Origin: Zygnema cylindricum
Taxonomy: Eukaryota > Streptophyta > Zygnematophyceae > Zygnematales > Zygnemataceae
DNA: 64,000 nucleotides
NCBI GenBank assembly: GCA_037447655.1
Contig: JBBHKE010001452.1
Location: 1-64,000 of the forward strand
Direction: 5' to 3'
Shown here piece by piece: positions 33,915 through 45,473 of the stretch; position 1 is the stretch's first letter; the number at the start of each line of letters is the position of its first letter. Below the pieces are notes generated by a model, which was given only the letters and a program-made list of their open reading frames with translations, ran no database searches and was not told the DNA's origin. The position numbers were made by a program, and so were the translations under genes.

Positions 33915-34181
33915 AGTTCAAAAGTAGGCGTTTTTATGGTAGGCCTTTGGTCGGCGCCTTTATCGTAAGTTGTGTCATGGGCTTTTCATGTGATCTTCTT
34001 AGATCGCTACTTTGATCAGCGACCGTCCGATCGTCCGAATCTGACGGTGAAAATTTTTTTTTTTGGTCCGAATGTTTTAATTGGTCTGAATAGGTCCGAA
34101 TACAATATGGGTCTTAAGGTCATATTGTTTTGAAAACAATAGGCATATTGTATGGGCCTACTTTCACCTACTTTTGAACTA
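33915..34181 (-). mobile_element. TAGTTCAAAAGTAGG MITE, copy 2 (inverted)
   Basis: Reverse-complement relative of 28079-28379, with the same terminal 17 bp and GGCCTTTGGTCGGCGCC interior. It lacks the 25-bp internal duplication. Confidence 0.75.
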
Positions 34182-34547
34182 AGGTCTTTTCAATTTCAAC
34201 TTTTCGCCATCTCCCCCGATTCGCCATCTTTTCACGGACGAACGTTTGTATGGGGTTTTGTCGTTTTGTAATGAGAATGGGCGTATTTATATTAAATGCC
34301 ACGTGGACTGCTCACATTTACCAAATAGTTCAAGCCTAGATGATAACGTAGTTCAAAGATATGTATACGATTAGGGCATATGATAAAATCTTAAAATATG
34401 GTATATGCTGTAAGTAAACATGGAACAAAATTACAAAACATAGTTTCAAAAGTATGGTGATATGCAATGCTAGATGCATATAATATTCATTCAATAATCA
34501 ATAATCAATATGCATATTTAAAAGTGCGCACGAAAAGACGGCCACAC
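34182..34547. other. Unannotated, no gene seen
   Basis: AT-rich spacer with one TTTTGTCGTTTTG motif at 34256-34268. The last eight bases GGCCACAC are the target duplication of the next element. Confidence 0.4.
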
Positions 34548-35259
34548 CATAGTTGTTCAAATCGCGCGATTTTTTCCTTTTTTGCGATTGAAACGTATAA
34601 TTCGTGACTTTTGAAAAAATCGTAAAAAAACGTGTACTGTAAACTGAAACTGAAATTTTACGGAAACCTGTAAACTAATTACTGTAACTGTACATTTTTT
34701 TACGGATATGTACGGAATAAAACAGGAAATATGCGTCGCACTTATTGGTACTTTCTGTTCAGTGAACTGAACAGAAATACCACAGAAGTTGTACGTTATA
34801 TAATTGAAAATGTACGGACATTTTCGAAAAGAGACGTCACAATCATTTCGCGCGTTCAGTTTGAAATTTGTACGGCGTCTTCTTCAATTTTTTTTGAAAG
34901 AAGACGCCATGGAACAGAGACAAAATTGCTAAGAATGCTATCTTCGTAGCATCCGAACCCGGATACGATATCTGCGAATAAAATCCTAAGGTGAACGACA
35001 GGACTACCATTTGATAAAGTCGTTCCGTTACCAAATAAATTGTGATAAAAGTTTAAACAGTTTATTTTTTTACCGCTCATTAAACGGGAAAAACTTGCAA
35101 ACTGCGTTATATGTAATAGTTTTGTTTTTTTATGTACGGAATAGTACGGAAGGAAATTCATTAACGATTTTTTGCGATTTGATCAAAAGGTTCAATGCGT
35201 TTGTTACGTATAATTCGTCACGTACGGTACGTTCGCACTAATCGCCGTGAACAACTATG
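34548..35259. mobile_element. hAT-type non-autonomous element with perfect 8-bp duplication
   Basis: CATAGTTGTTCA at the left is inverted as TGAACAACTATG at the right. GGCCACAC flanks both sides (34540-34547 and 35260-35267). Eight-bp duplications and short inverted ends are the hAT hallmark. The 712-bp interior is GTACGG-rich with no transposase. Confidence 0.88.
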
Positions 35260-35267
35260 GGCCACAC

Positions 35268-35640
35268 GGTTTACACTTTACAACAATAACAATTAACAAG
35301 CCTACTTATATACTGATGGATGATATATGTATGGCCATGACTGGCCCTTACACCATGACTGGCCCTACCACTTAATCCACGGTGGACATTGGAGCTGCAA
35401 AAACACGCAAATACGCTTTCCGTACGCACCTTTTCGACATGTCCACGCGTCGTCCTATGAAGCAGCTTTATTCTGATACGCGTCAAAATAACGCGTGGCC
35501 AAGCATCTATTTTGAATGCATGATGGCCACTTGGCATTAATGGAGTCCACGTGTACGGCTTCCAGCAGCCGCTGTCCACCTATGTTCCTTCGCGTGCAAG
35601 CCTGCGAGCACGCGCGCATGCAGCCACAATATATGCATAA
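35268..35640. other. Unannotated, no gene seen
   Basis: Spacer with a 102-codon minus-strand open frame lacking motifs; not called as a gene. Confidence 0.3.
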
Positions 35641-35643
35641 TTA

Positions 35644-36447
35644 GGGTAACCTTCCATCAGGCGAAAAGTGGGGTTGTTTACTGGAGAAAGTACCCTTCCG
35701 TACTAGGTCGTACTGTTTTTTTTTTTTTTTTTTACAAAAGATGTTTACTAAAAGTTCGTTGAGATTCTCCAGAATTCTTGGAGAAAAATACCACCGTCCG
35801 ATTTTCAATTTTCGACGCAAACGCTTCTTGTTTCCAGTACGTAGCTAGTCTCCTCGACTGTCCTGGGGAGGAGAGTTTATGATTACTGGACGCGTGTTTT
35901 GGTCCACTTGTAAAGTCAGAGTCGATCCACGACATAAGTGAAGCAATGAACTTATATGTGGCAAATGGAGTGTACCGTGTGACAACAAAGCCAGCCTGTT
36001 CGACGACAAAAAAATCTTGGTTGTATGGCCAGCCTGTTCGACGACAAAACAAACTTGGTTGTAGGACATCCTGTGACGTCTCCTTCATAAATGTGCGATA
36101 AAGCGATTCACGTACAAATGGTACATTCTTGAACATTTGTACAAACTTTAATTTTGCAACGGTTTTCGTGGCCGTTGATACCACAACAACCCTAAGAACG
36201 TTCAGATTGTACATTAGCGTGACGCTACTAGATATTTTAATCGGCGTCTGCCCGTACACATACGCAGTTGCGATTTTGTCCTTTTGGAAATGATGATTAT
36301 TCCCGGGCGGCTCAACAGGTCCTACGTGGTACCAATCGCAATCTAACACCTCATTCACTGGCACGACCTGATGGAAGGGTGTTACAAATATTACTGCCAG
36401 TAAACGTGTTCGTACGATTACTGGGAACGCCTGATGGAAGGTTACCC
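35644..36447. mobile_element. PIF/Harbinger-like element with TTA duplication (804 bp)
   Basis: The perfect 20-bp inverted ends GGGTAACCTTCCATCAGGCG are flanked by TTA at 35641-35643 and 36448-36450. The left 70 bp (GCGAAAAGTGGGGTTGTTTA) matches the ends at 15138 and 63455. A second internal CCTGATGGAAGGGTG near the right end looks like a partly duplicated terminus. A 35-bp tandem duplication lies at about 35990-36060 (GCCTGTTCGACGACAAAA). An inverted repeat TCTCCTC/GAGGAGA at 35849-35874 lies 217 bp from the left end. Confidence 0.88.
35732..36364 (-). pseudogene. 210-aa open frame inside the PIF-like element
   Basis: The frame starts MPVNEVLDCDWYHVGPVEPP and stays open across most of the element. 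It includes two copies of an NQDFFVVEQAG/CRRTGW-type segment that come from the 35-bp tandem DNA duplication. Its end (EAFASKIENRTVVFF, then NSGESQRTF) lines up loosely with the frames in the related elements at 14824-15054 and 63528-63779. No DDE or Myb-like domain can be seen, so it is either a remnant of a transposon protein or a chance open frame. I favour a non-functional remnant. Confidence 0.3.
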
Positions 36448-36450
36448 TTA

Positions 36451-36932
36451 GTTAATTACATATTCGAGCGTGCAGGCTGGCTGGTGATTAGCGGTCTGCA
36501 GTGACTTGTACGGACGATGGTGCCGCTGGCCGTCAACAGCGAGCCAGTTAGACCGCTTGCCAACTCGTCGCGCTGTCAGCTACAATGTCGGTCGCAAAGA
36601 AAATCAAGCCGGCAGCGGTTGGCCAATAACAGGCTAGAGGTTTCCTTGTAGTGAGGTCTGCCAACGGCCCTGACGGTACAATCCACAGTGATTCGTTACT
36701 AGTGTGGCTGACACTAATCAATACTAATTCGGGATTACCCCGAAAGTACCTCCCTTGAACCTAAAATAGATTTATAGAAGTAAACCTAAATGTAGGTACG
36801 ATCTGATTATTGCCAACCACACTAAATCAGGACACACTTTGATTGTAACAGTAGAGACTGTACCATCTCGTACGTAAGGTGGCAGTCCGTACGTATTTAG
36901 TACGACATAGATACGGTCAATCGTACAGAATA
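36451..36932. other. Unannotated, no gene seen
   Basis: GTAC-containing spacer before the pyrimidine tract; nothing bounded. Confidence 0.3.
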
Positions 36933-37003
36933 TCCCACCCCCACTCCCCCCCCCCTCCCCTCCCCTCCCCTCCCTTCCCCTCCCTTCCCCTCCCCTCCTC
37001 TCC
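36933..37003 (+). repeat. C-rich pyrimidine tract
   Basis: Almost pure CCCCT/CCCTT repeats on the plus strand, opposite in strand bias to the GA array that starts 70 bp later. The pair could fold back imperfectly. Confidence 0.8.
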
Positions 37004-37071
37004 AGGGTCCGTGACCAAATGGAAAAAAAAAAGATTTATAAAAACTGCAATTTAACCCAATTGTCCAATTT

Positions 37072-37870
37072 GGAAGGGGGAGAGGGAGAGAGGGGGGAAG
37101 AGGGAGAGAGCGAGGGAGGGAGAGAGCCACGGAGGGAGAGAGCGAGGGAGGGAGAGGGAGAGGGAGGGAGAGAGCAAGGGAAGGAGAGAGCGAGGGAGGG
37201 AGAGGGCGAGGGAGGGAGAGGGCGAAGGAGGGAGAGGGCGAGGGAGGGAGAGGGCGAGGGAGGGAGAGGGCGAGGGAGGGAGAGGGCGAGGGAGGGAGAG
37301 GGCGAGGGAGGGAGAGCGTGAGGGAGGGAGAGAGAGAGGGAGGGAGAGAGCGAGGGAGGGAGAGGGCGAGGGAAGGAGAGGGCGAGGGAGGGAGAGGGCA
37401 GAGGGCGAGGGAGGGAGAGGGCAGAGGGCGAGGGAGGGAGAGAGCGAGGGAGGAGAGGGCCAAGGAGGGAGAGAGCGAGGGAGGGAGAGAGCGACCGAGG
37501 GAGAGAGCGAGGGAGGGAGAAAGCGAGGGAGGGAGAGGGCGAGGGAGGGAGAGGGAGAGGGAGGGAGAGGGCGAGGGAGGGAGAGAGCGAGGGAGGGAGA
37601 GAGAGAGGGAGGGAGAGGGCGAGGGAGGGAGAGGGCGAGGAAGGGAGAGGGAGAGGGAGGGAGAGAGAGGGAGGGAGAGAGCTAGGGAGGAAGAGAGCGA
37701 AGGAGGGAGAGAGCGAAGGAGGGTGTGAGGGAGGGAGAGAGCGAGGGAGGGAGAGAGAGAGGGAGGGAGAGAGCGAGGGAGGGAGAGAGCGAGGGAGGGA
37801 GAGGGAGAGGGGGGGAGAGAGCGAGAGAGGGAGAGAGCGAAAGAGGGAGAGAGCAAGGGAGGGAAAGAGC
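37072..37870 (+). repeat. GA-rich array, left half
   Basis: Tandem 16-bp units of the type GAGCGAGGGAGGGAGA with variants. The last five bases AGAGC (37866-37870) are repeated at 45474-45478, where the array resumes, so this is one half of an array split by the copia element. The homopurine strand cannot hold stop codons, which explains the very long minus-strand open frames. Confidence 0.95.
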
Positions 37871-38304
37871 TGAAATTATGTGGTCTCCATTAACCCAATG
37901 AGCAGCCTATGTATAGAGCCTCTAGGATAATATTTGCCCCTTTCACTTTCCCACTTAATAAGTGCAGCCCAGGCACAAGGATATTCTAACCACCCTCACC
38001 CCTGTGAGGACAAGACTCCCTTGAGTCAAACGCAAAAATAATCACTGAATTTGCTCCCTGGGCAGTAAGTTATGGGTGGCCAAAGATGGCATATAAATAC
38101 AAAAGGTCACTTGGAGAGAGGTGCCTCAAACACGCTAAGTCCCTTAACTCTTTCTCACAACTATCTACTGCTCTATCCTAAGCCAATCAAAAAAGTATAT
38201 AGTAGAAGAAGGTACAGTGGCCGATTATACTTCTTTTACGGCCATTGTACAACATGGCATTCTAGTTGACACTTGTCAACTTGGGAGCCATCGTTCCTCC
38301 TCCC

Positions 38305-39645
38305 TGTTGTCCATAGCCTATTTCAACCATAGATTGCTCACGGAAAACACCCACAGACTACCCCAAAAAAGATGTGTTTCAGACAGCACAGCCATAGATT
38401 GCTCACGGAAAACACCCACAGACTACCCCAAAACAGATGTGTTTCAGACAGCACAGATAGATGTGTTTAGACAGCACAGATTACTCCACAATTAATAGAA
38501 TCACCTCAAAATGCACCAGGTTGCAGTATATACTAAAACGTATGACCTCCCAAATTTTCAGCCAGATCCACAAAGGAATCCAAAAGATATGATCTCCAAA
38601 GTTTCCGAGAAACAGGTGACAGCCTATCAAACTAACCAGGTAAACTTATCACATAATTCTACAGAAAGAACAGAACAGAATGATACTACACACATATATA
38701 TTTACTATATCATAGAACATCTACACAAAGTTTCATATCAAGATATCAATCAGAGTGATCACACTGACAGGTCAAAGATACAGAAAAACAGTTTGCCATT
38801 ACTTTGATAAACTCAGCTGATAATCAAAATTACTAAGTCCTACAAGTTTATACTCACAAGGCTATCTACTGAGCCAATCAAAATTACTAAATCCTACAAG
38901 TTTATACTCACAAGGCTATCTACTAAGCCATACACTAATATAATAACTACACGTGTATTTAAGTATTGTACTCGAATACAAACAATGTATGTCAACGGTA
39001 TGTCTACACCCTAATTATGACTTACATCTAATTTCACTATTGTAACACTAAAAATCAATTCACTACATACAAACTAAAGTTGTTTCAGATATTTACAAAT
39101 AGGAGCCGTACATAAATTGTGCCACTTGCTTAGTCAGCAATTGGCAAATCCGTCCAAATGATTATAGGCGCCCGTACAAGTAAACTGCGAATTCGCGGAT
39201 CGTCGTTAGATGTAAAGTAAATCTTCGTCGTGGACGACACGCGTCTAGATCATTATCCCAATGTAGTCCCATTTCGAATCGCGTCTGTTGACGCGATTCG
39301 TATCAGCCACGTAATCTTTGTCCGTACTTCGTATCAGCCGCGTAATCTTTGTCTCGTACAGGACCATTCCCACATAGCCGTCATGTAGCTCGTTCGTTAG
39401 ATCATCCATATCTGTCCGTCCATTATGCGACGCATGTTACTGTTCACCATTTATATTTCCGGAGTACTTGCGTATCATGAAGTGATGACGCGTGTCCAAC
39501 CAAGGTACTCTACACTCATCTGTACTGAGGAAACTGTCACACTAATTAAGGTAAGTATTACACAGACTTAGACAAAAATATTCTAAGTCCTAAAAGCTCC
39601 CCTCACAGCCTCATCTACTGAGGACTAAAGCTTTCAAACTCAACA
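38305..39645. mobile_element. Solo-LTR-like insertion inside the copia 3' LTR
   Basis: It starts TGTTG and ends CAACA, with CTCCC at both flanks (38300-38304 and 39646-39650), the 5-bp duplication and TG/CA ends expected of an LTR. No internal proteins, so most likely a solo LTR of another family. It contains a tandem repeat of about 60 bp (38330-38450), a second tandem pair (CTACAAGTTTATACTCAC, 38839 and 38897) and an 11-bp hairpin CGAATCGCGTC/GACGCGATTCG at 39275-39300. Confidence 0.85.
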
Positions 39646-39902
39646 CTCCCATCCTTTCCGGCGTCCAATGATGTGGCGCCACGCGGCATAGGGCGCCGCT
39701 ATGTCCGAAAGCAGCCAAAGATTCATTCGGGTTTGGCGGGGGCGATGACGTCCTTCCGATAATGTATTTTACACGGTTAGATTCGCGTCCGCGGGCGGCG
39801 TTTGACTATAGATGACGTTTCGTCAATTTAAGTATGTTTAAGTGAAAGTGACGTTTTGTGTAACACTTTAATTAATTAATGAACCAGATACACGTATCGT
39901 TT

Positions 39903-39970
39903 CGTTAACGCCTTAATGGTTCAGGCGTACGTCTACTAGTACTTTGCAGACCAAGGTTCAAATTTTGTTG
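39903..39970 (+). other. tRNA-Arg-like segment, 3' LTR copy
   Basis: GCCTTAATGGTTCAGGC, then CAGACCAAGGTTCAAATT, the counterpart of the segments at 17533 and 45236. The D-arm and B-box spacing is retained. Confidence 0.45.
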
Positions 39971-40113
39971 AAGGCAACATTTTGCTAATTTATCAATCTG
40001 TCTGCATGTCTGCCTGTTTCTTTCTGACTATGGCGGCAACCATGGTGACTCTTTCTCTCTCTTCACTCTAGAGTCTAAATTAAGAAGTGAATATTAATTA
40101 CTTCTTTTCAACA

Positions 40114-40125
40114 CTCCCCTTAATT
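40114..40125 (-). promoter_or_regulatory. Polypurine tract of the copia element
   Basis: Minus strand AATTAAGGGGAG directly precedes the TGTTG start of the 3' LTR, the expected site for plus-strand priming. Confidence 0.7.
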
Positions 40126-40379
40126 CTTAGTCAACTTTTAATTTAAGTCCACAATTTTCTCTGCCAACTTTAAATTTAGGAGAAGACACCGGTTTTGTCA
40201 TCATGTCTGCAATCATCTCTTTATTACTTTTATGAACCAGTTTAATTATTTTATCCTCAACCTTCTCTCTGACAAAGTTTAGTCTTATATCCATATGTTT
40301 AGCTTTGAAATGGTGTTTTGGATTAGCTGCGATAGAGATAACAACTTGATTATAACAAAAGATATTCTGAGTCCTAGAT

Positions 40380-43300
40380 TTTCATGAACTTAAGTTTTTC
40401 GAGTAGAGATTTTACCCACATTAATTATTTAGTGGCAGCACAAGAAGCCTTGTACTCAACTTCCTTAGTGGACTGAGCAACTACTTACTGTTGTTTGCTA
40501 CTCCAACAGCATGCACCTGATCCAATTTGCAACACATATCTAGTTGTATATCGTCTCAAATGCACATCCCTATAACTTGCATCACTCAAGTGGTGATGTT
40601 AGTGTGCTCCCCTCCCAAATGCAACCATAATTCCCTTGTTCCCACCAAATATCTCATCACTTTTTTGGTTGTTTCCCAGTCTCTTTTCCTAGGTTCATTT
40701 AGACTTCTACTGAGAACACCTACAGCTGCAGCTATGTCCGAACGTGTACATTCATAAAGTACATTAAACTGCCTACAATTTGTCGATAATGAATTCCTTC
40801 CATAAACCTATTTTCTTCCTCATCCATCTCATCATTCAAAATCAACATCCCTCCCTCTTCACTCCCTTCCGATACTTTCTTTAGATCCATGGGAGTGGTA
40901 CACCCATTTGCTTTCTCTATCTGAAACTTTTCTAGCATATTAACGATAGCTTTTTTCTGAGTGAGTCTTATAATTCTATTCCCTCTATCCCTCTCCATTT
41001 GAATCCCCAAAATGAATTTTGCTTCGCCGAGATCTTTCATGTCAAACCGACTTCTCAAATCTTGTTTGAGTTTGTTAATCATATCTAAGGACTTGCTTAA
41101 GACTAACAAATCATCAACATAAATAACAATAAATATCACTCCATTTTCATCCTCAAATACATATATATGGAGTGATCTGAACTTATTCTAATGTATCCCA
41201 AACCTGTCAGAAATTCGTCTAATTTTATGTTCCATTGCCGCGTGGCTTGCTTAAGGCCATAAAGTGATTTTATCAGTTTTCACACCTTGCTTTCTTCTCC
41301 ACTTTCCACGAATCCTTCCGGTTGCCTCATGTAGATTTTTTCTTCCAACTTTCTGTGTAAGAAGGCGGTCTTAATATCCATCTGGTGTATTTCCATATCC
41401 TCTGGTGCGGCTAAACTTAAGAGGATTCTGACAGAAGGGAATCTGACTACGGGTACAAAGGTTTCTTCATAGTCTATTTCTTCTTTCTCAGTATAACCTT
41501 TAGCAACCAGCCTAGCCTTATATCTTTCAATGGTATTATCTGGGTTTAGTTTAACCTTAAAAACCCACTTTCATCGAATCGGTATTTTTGTCCAGTGGAC
41601 AATCTACCAACTCCCATGTATTGGCTTCCATGATAGAGGCCATTTCTTCATCGATGGCATTGATCCACCAGCTGCTTTCTGGGGTATTTATGGCCTCTAA
41701 GTATGTCTGAGGTTCTTCTGGGTGAGACATCTTTGTGAGTTTATTATTTACATGTCTTTCTTGAAGTCGTTTACTACTTCTTTTTCCTCTTTCAAAATCT
41801 GACGCGGTATGGAAGGCATCCTCGGGTTTCGTTTAGGAAGATTTTCATCTCCCCTATCTTCCAATTCCGGTGTTTGATCAAGTTCCTCGTCGGTTTCCAC
41901 TTCGTATTGTGGTGTTACCTCGGATGTTGTCTTTTCGTCCTTCTCTTTTGGCACATCTGCAGATTTTTCCTTCTCCCGGTCTTCCTTCTCTTCATTTCCC
42001 AAGTCAAAGTCAGAATACTGACCCGATTCAAATCTGATTTTGACTTCTTTGTTATATTTGAATGGATCAATAGACTTTACTTCATTCATCACCACTATGT
42101 GTTTTACCAAAATGATACCTTTTTTTTTCAAGTCATACACTCGATATCCTTTTGTGCTCTCATCATATCCTACAAGATATCCTGGTTTCCCTCTTCCCTC
42201 TAACTTCCATTTAGTCATATCAGAATCCAAACTGTAGACTTGACTTCCAAACACTCTCAAACTAGACAAATCTGGTTTTCTTCCGGTCCACCTTTCGTAC
42301 GGAGTTTCCTCTTTATTTGCCGAAGATAACACTCTATTTTTTATGAAGTTAGCATAGTTCATAGACTCAGCCCAAAAATACAATCCTATTCTTTTATCAG
42401 TTAGCATACTTCTGGACATATCTCCTAAAGTTCTATTTACTTTTTCTGCTACTCCATTTTGTTCCGGATTATAGGGAACAGTTTTTGATGATGGACTCCT
42501 TCTTCTTTCAAAAATTCTTCAAATTCCTTTGAGGTGTATTATTTCTCATCACCACTTCTTATCTCTTTTATCGAGGTTTCATGTAATTTTTCACTCCATA
42601 CTTTATATTCTTTTAAACATCTTAGTACCCCTGACTTATGCCTAAGAAAATATACCTTAGTGTATCTAGACCAATCATCAGTAATGGTTAGCATCCATCT
42701 TTCCCCCCCATGTGAAGCATACATAGCTGGTCCCCAAACATCAGTGTGAACTAGATCTAATACTTTCTCTCTTCTAAATGTGGAAGCCTTTGGAAATGGG
42801 AATCTATGAATCCTCCCTTGAGAACATCCACTACAATCATATGAGGTCTCATCTTCTCCAAAGTCAATTCCATCCACTATTCCTTTTTTCTTCATTTTCT
42901 TTAATCTATTTAGATTCACATGCCCTAACCTCTTGTGCCAAAGCATCATATCACTTCCACACGAGTAGAGAACACCCTTTTCATTGCAAAATACAATTCT
43001 AAACATTCCTTGACTACCATTTTCAGCTATGAAATAAACCTCATTATCAAAGCTAGCTGTGAAGATTCCTTTCTTAGTTCGTGTTTCGAACTCTTTTTCA
43101 TCCAGAACAGCTGTAGAGACTAGATTCTTGCTAAGATGTGGAATGTAAAGAACATCTGAGTGTTACAATTGAAGCCTTTCCATCAACTATAACTTTTAAA
43201 TCAACCGATTCAACAAGACTTGTGATTTCTACTCTACCATCTCCATACTCTATCTCAACTGTCGGAATTTTTCTTAATTTATTAAACCACCTCTTATCTT

Positions 43301-44512
43301 TGCACATATACATTGAGGTCCCTGAGTCTATGATCCATCCATCCCAAGTGGATCCCTCTTACCTCCGAAAGCACACTTTTGTCCCCGTAGAATGTCTGCA
43401 TGCTTCTCAGTGGTTTTCGGTTTAAGAAGAAGCTCCTCAAGCTCTTCTTCCGGTTCGGTTACATCATCGTCTTCCTCGTCATGAACTTGAGTGAGAAAAG
43501 CCTTATTTTTTTCTCCATCTCTTGTGGAACCTTGTCCATTTTTCAGTCGGAGATCTGCAAGCTTGACACAATCTGCAATATAATGTCTCGTCCGCAATAT
43601 AATGTCCCGGTTTCTTGCAGAAGTGACATAGTCCACCTCGAGGAGCTCTTCTCTCTTGTCGATCAAATCTGCCACCTCCTTGTCCTCTTCCTCCACAATT
43701 TCCTCATCACGCTTTCGCCAATCAGATCCTACAGCCAATGCTTGAACACTCAGACTTTCTCTCCTAAGTTCTATGGTAATCTCTTTTACCAAAATCATCC
43801 CCACTGTATCATCCCAATTCCAATTGCTATCACCTAGATCCTGCAACCGATTAATGATATTCTCATACTCTTCAGGTAGTTTCATTATCATTGTATTTAC
43901 TCTTTGTCTCTCAGACCATGAGTTACCTGCGCTCTCTAGTTCTCCAAATAATGCTCCTAAGTCATTGCAATAATCATTCATACTTCCTCCCTTGTAAGTA
44001 TAAGCTGAATTTTTTTTTTGTTAGTTGTTGCTGCTGGAATGACCCACTCTTATATTTGTTTACAAGAGATACCCAAATCTGAGAGGAAGATCTAACATGC
44101 ATAAGGGGAATGGCAATACCCTTCACTATACTTTTGAGAATTAGGAGCTTAGCCACCTTGTCCTTAAAATTCCAATTTTGATATTCTGACTGTTCAGTCT
44201 GACTCCCTGTCACCATTGTTGGTAGTGCTGCTGCCGCTATCGTCCTTGACAATGACGTTCCTCGAGAAGGAAATCCTCCCTTTTCTTCTTCCGTGATTAT
44301 TTTCTCCCCTTCCTCGTCATCGTTCGTGATGGTGGTTGTGGTGTTGCAGGTGCCAGAAAAACATATTCCTCCAAACCCGATGGAGGTGGACATCGAATTT
44401 GCCCGGACACTATGCCCCATAGGTGCTTCTCAAAAAGTTCTCCCTCCATCATCATTTCCCAAAAAAGAAAGTTTGATCCATTCACCGTGGGCTCCCTAGA
44501 GGGTGGGCCCAT
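40380..44512 (-). pseudogene. Copia gag-pol, broken
   Basis: Gag begins near 44512 (FLFWEMMMEGELFEKHLWG) and continues after a frameshift (WNFKDKVAKLLILKSIVKG; NDYCNDLGALFGELESAG). The zinc-knuckle region is eroded. Next come a protease-like region (VEIEYGDGRVEI, about 43260), the integrase zinc-binding part (LWHKRLGHVNLNRL; DCSGCSQGRIH, about 42840-42930), the integrase core with HTDVWGP and TITDDWSRYTKV (about 42660-42760), and then its later part (YERWTGRKPDLSSLRVFGSQVY, about 42240-42300). RT shows WELVDCP, LNPDNTIERYKARLVAKGY, MDIKTAFLHRKLEEKIYMRQ and the catalytic box IVIYVDDLLVL (about 41095-41130), followed by DLGEAKFILGIQM. An RNase H-like tail fades out near 40400. Stops and shifts separate these blocks, so no functional product is expected. 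Domain order protease-integrase-RT marks it as copia, not gypsy. Confidence 0.9.
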
Positions 44513-44516
44513 AACC

Positions 44517-45473
44517 TGAAATTATGTGGTCTCCATTAACCCACAAAATGAGCAGCCTATGTATAGCCTCTAGGATAATATTTGCCCCTTTCACTTTCCC
44601 ACTGAATAAGTGCCGCCCAGGCACACAAATATTTTTACCACCCTCACCCTGTGAGGACAAGACTCCCCTGAGTCATTAGCAAAATAAATCACTGAACCCC
44701 TGAGTCATTAGCAAAAAAATCACTGAATTTGCTCCCATGAGCAGGAAGTTATGGCTGGCCAAAGATGGCCTATAAATAAAAAAGGTCACCTGGAGAGAGG
44801 CGCCTCAAACACGCTAAGTCCCTTAACTCCTACTCACAACTACCTATTACTCTGCCCTAAGACAATCAAAAGAGTGTATAGTACAAGAAGGTACAGTGGC
44901 CGATTGTACTTCTTGTACGGCCATTGTACAACATGGCCTTCAAGTTGACACTTGTCAACTTGGGAGCCATCGTTCCTCCTCCCATCCTTTATAGCGTCCA
45001 ATGATATGGCGCCACGTGGCACAACACGCCGCTATGTCCGAAAGCCGCCAACGATTCATTCGGGTTTGGCGGGGGCGACGACATCCGTCCGATAATGTAT
45101 TTTACACGGTTAGATTCGCGTTCGCGAGCGCTGTTTGACTCTAGATGACGTTTCGTCAATTTTGGTATGTTTAAGTGAAAGTGACGTTTTGCATAACACT
45201 TGACTTAATTACCGAACCACATACGTGTATCGTTTCGTTAATGCCTTAATGGTTCAGGCGTACATCTACTTAGTACTCTGTAGACCAAGGTTAAATCCTG
45301 TTGAAGGCAACATATCCTGTTGAAGGCAACATTTTGGTAATCTATCAATTTGTCTGCCTTTCTGCCTGTTTCTTTGCGACTATGGCGACTCTCTCTCACA
45401 TGGTGACTCTCTCTCTCTCTCTTCACTCTAGAGTCTAAATTAAGAATTGAATATTAATAACCTGTTTTCAATA
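44517..45473 (-). repeat. Copia 5' LTR
   Basis: 957 bp, TG at 44517 on the plus strand and CAATA at 45469-45473, where the 3' LTR has CAACA. The minus strand immediately after it reads GGTTATGGGCCCACCC, which is not the common plant initiator-Met primer site (TGGTATCAGAGC). An internal duplication (CCCTGAGTCATTAGC) near 44668-44712 makes it longer than the 3' LTR. Confidence 0.9.
45236..45300 (+). other. tRNA-Arg-like segment, 5' LTR copy
   Basis: GCCTTAATGGTTCAGGC, a GTAGACC arm, then AAGGTTAAATCC, where the B-box has lost its C. Homologous to 39903 and 17533. Confidence 0.45.

Larger units (their letters stand above)
37871..40113 (-). repeat. Copia 3' LTR with nested insertion
   Basis: Aligns with 44517-45473 across two blocks, 37871-38304 and 39651-40113. 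Between them lies a 1341-bp insert plus one copy of its CTCCC duplication. Without the insert the LTR is about 897 bp. Confidence 0.9.
37871..45473 (-). mobile_element. Ty1/copia LTR retrotransposon, decayed, in a GA array
   Basis: On the minus strand: 5' LTR (44517-45473), gag, protease, integrase, RT and RNase H remnants (about 44512-40380), polypurine tract AATTAAGGGGAG (40114-40125) and 3' LTR (37871-40113, enlarged by an insertion). The ends are TG (plus strand, left) and CAACA/CAATA (right). The 5-bp target duplication AGAGC is intact. The LTRs have diverged visibly and every ORF is broken, so the insertion is old. Confidence 0.93.

Noticed and set aside
36897-37856. 319-codon minus-strand frame across the left GA half
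   Set aside because: Same cause as above: stop-free low-complexity DNA.
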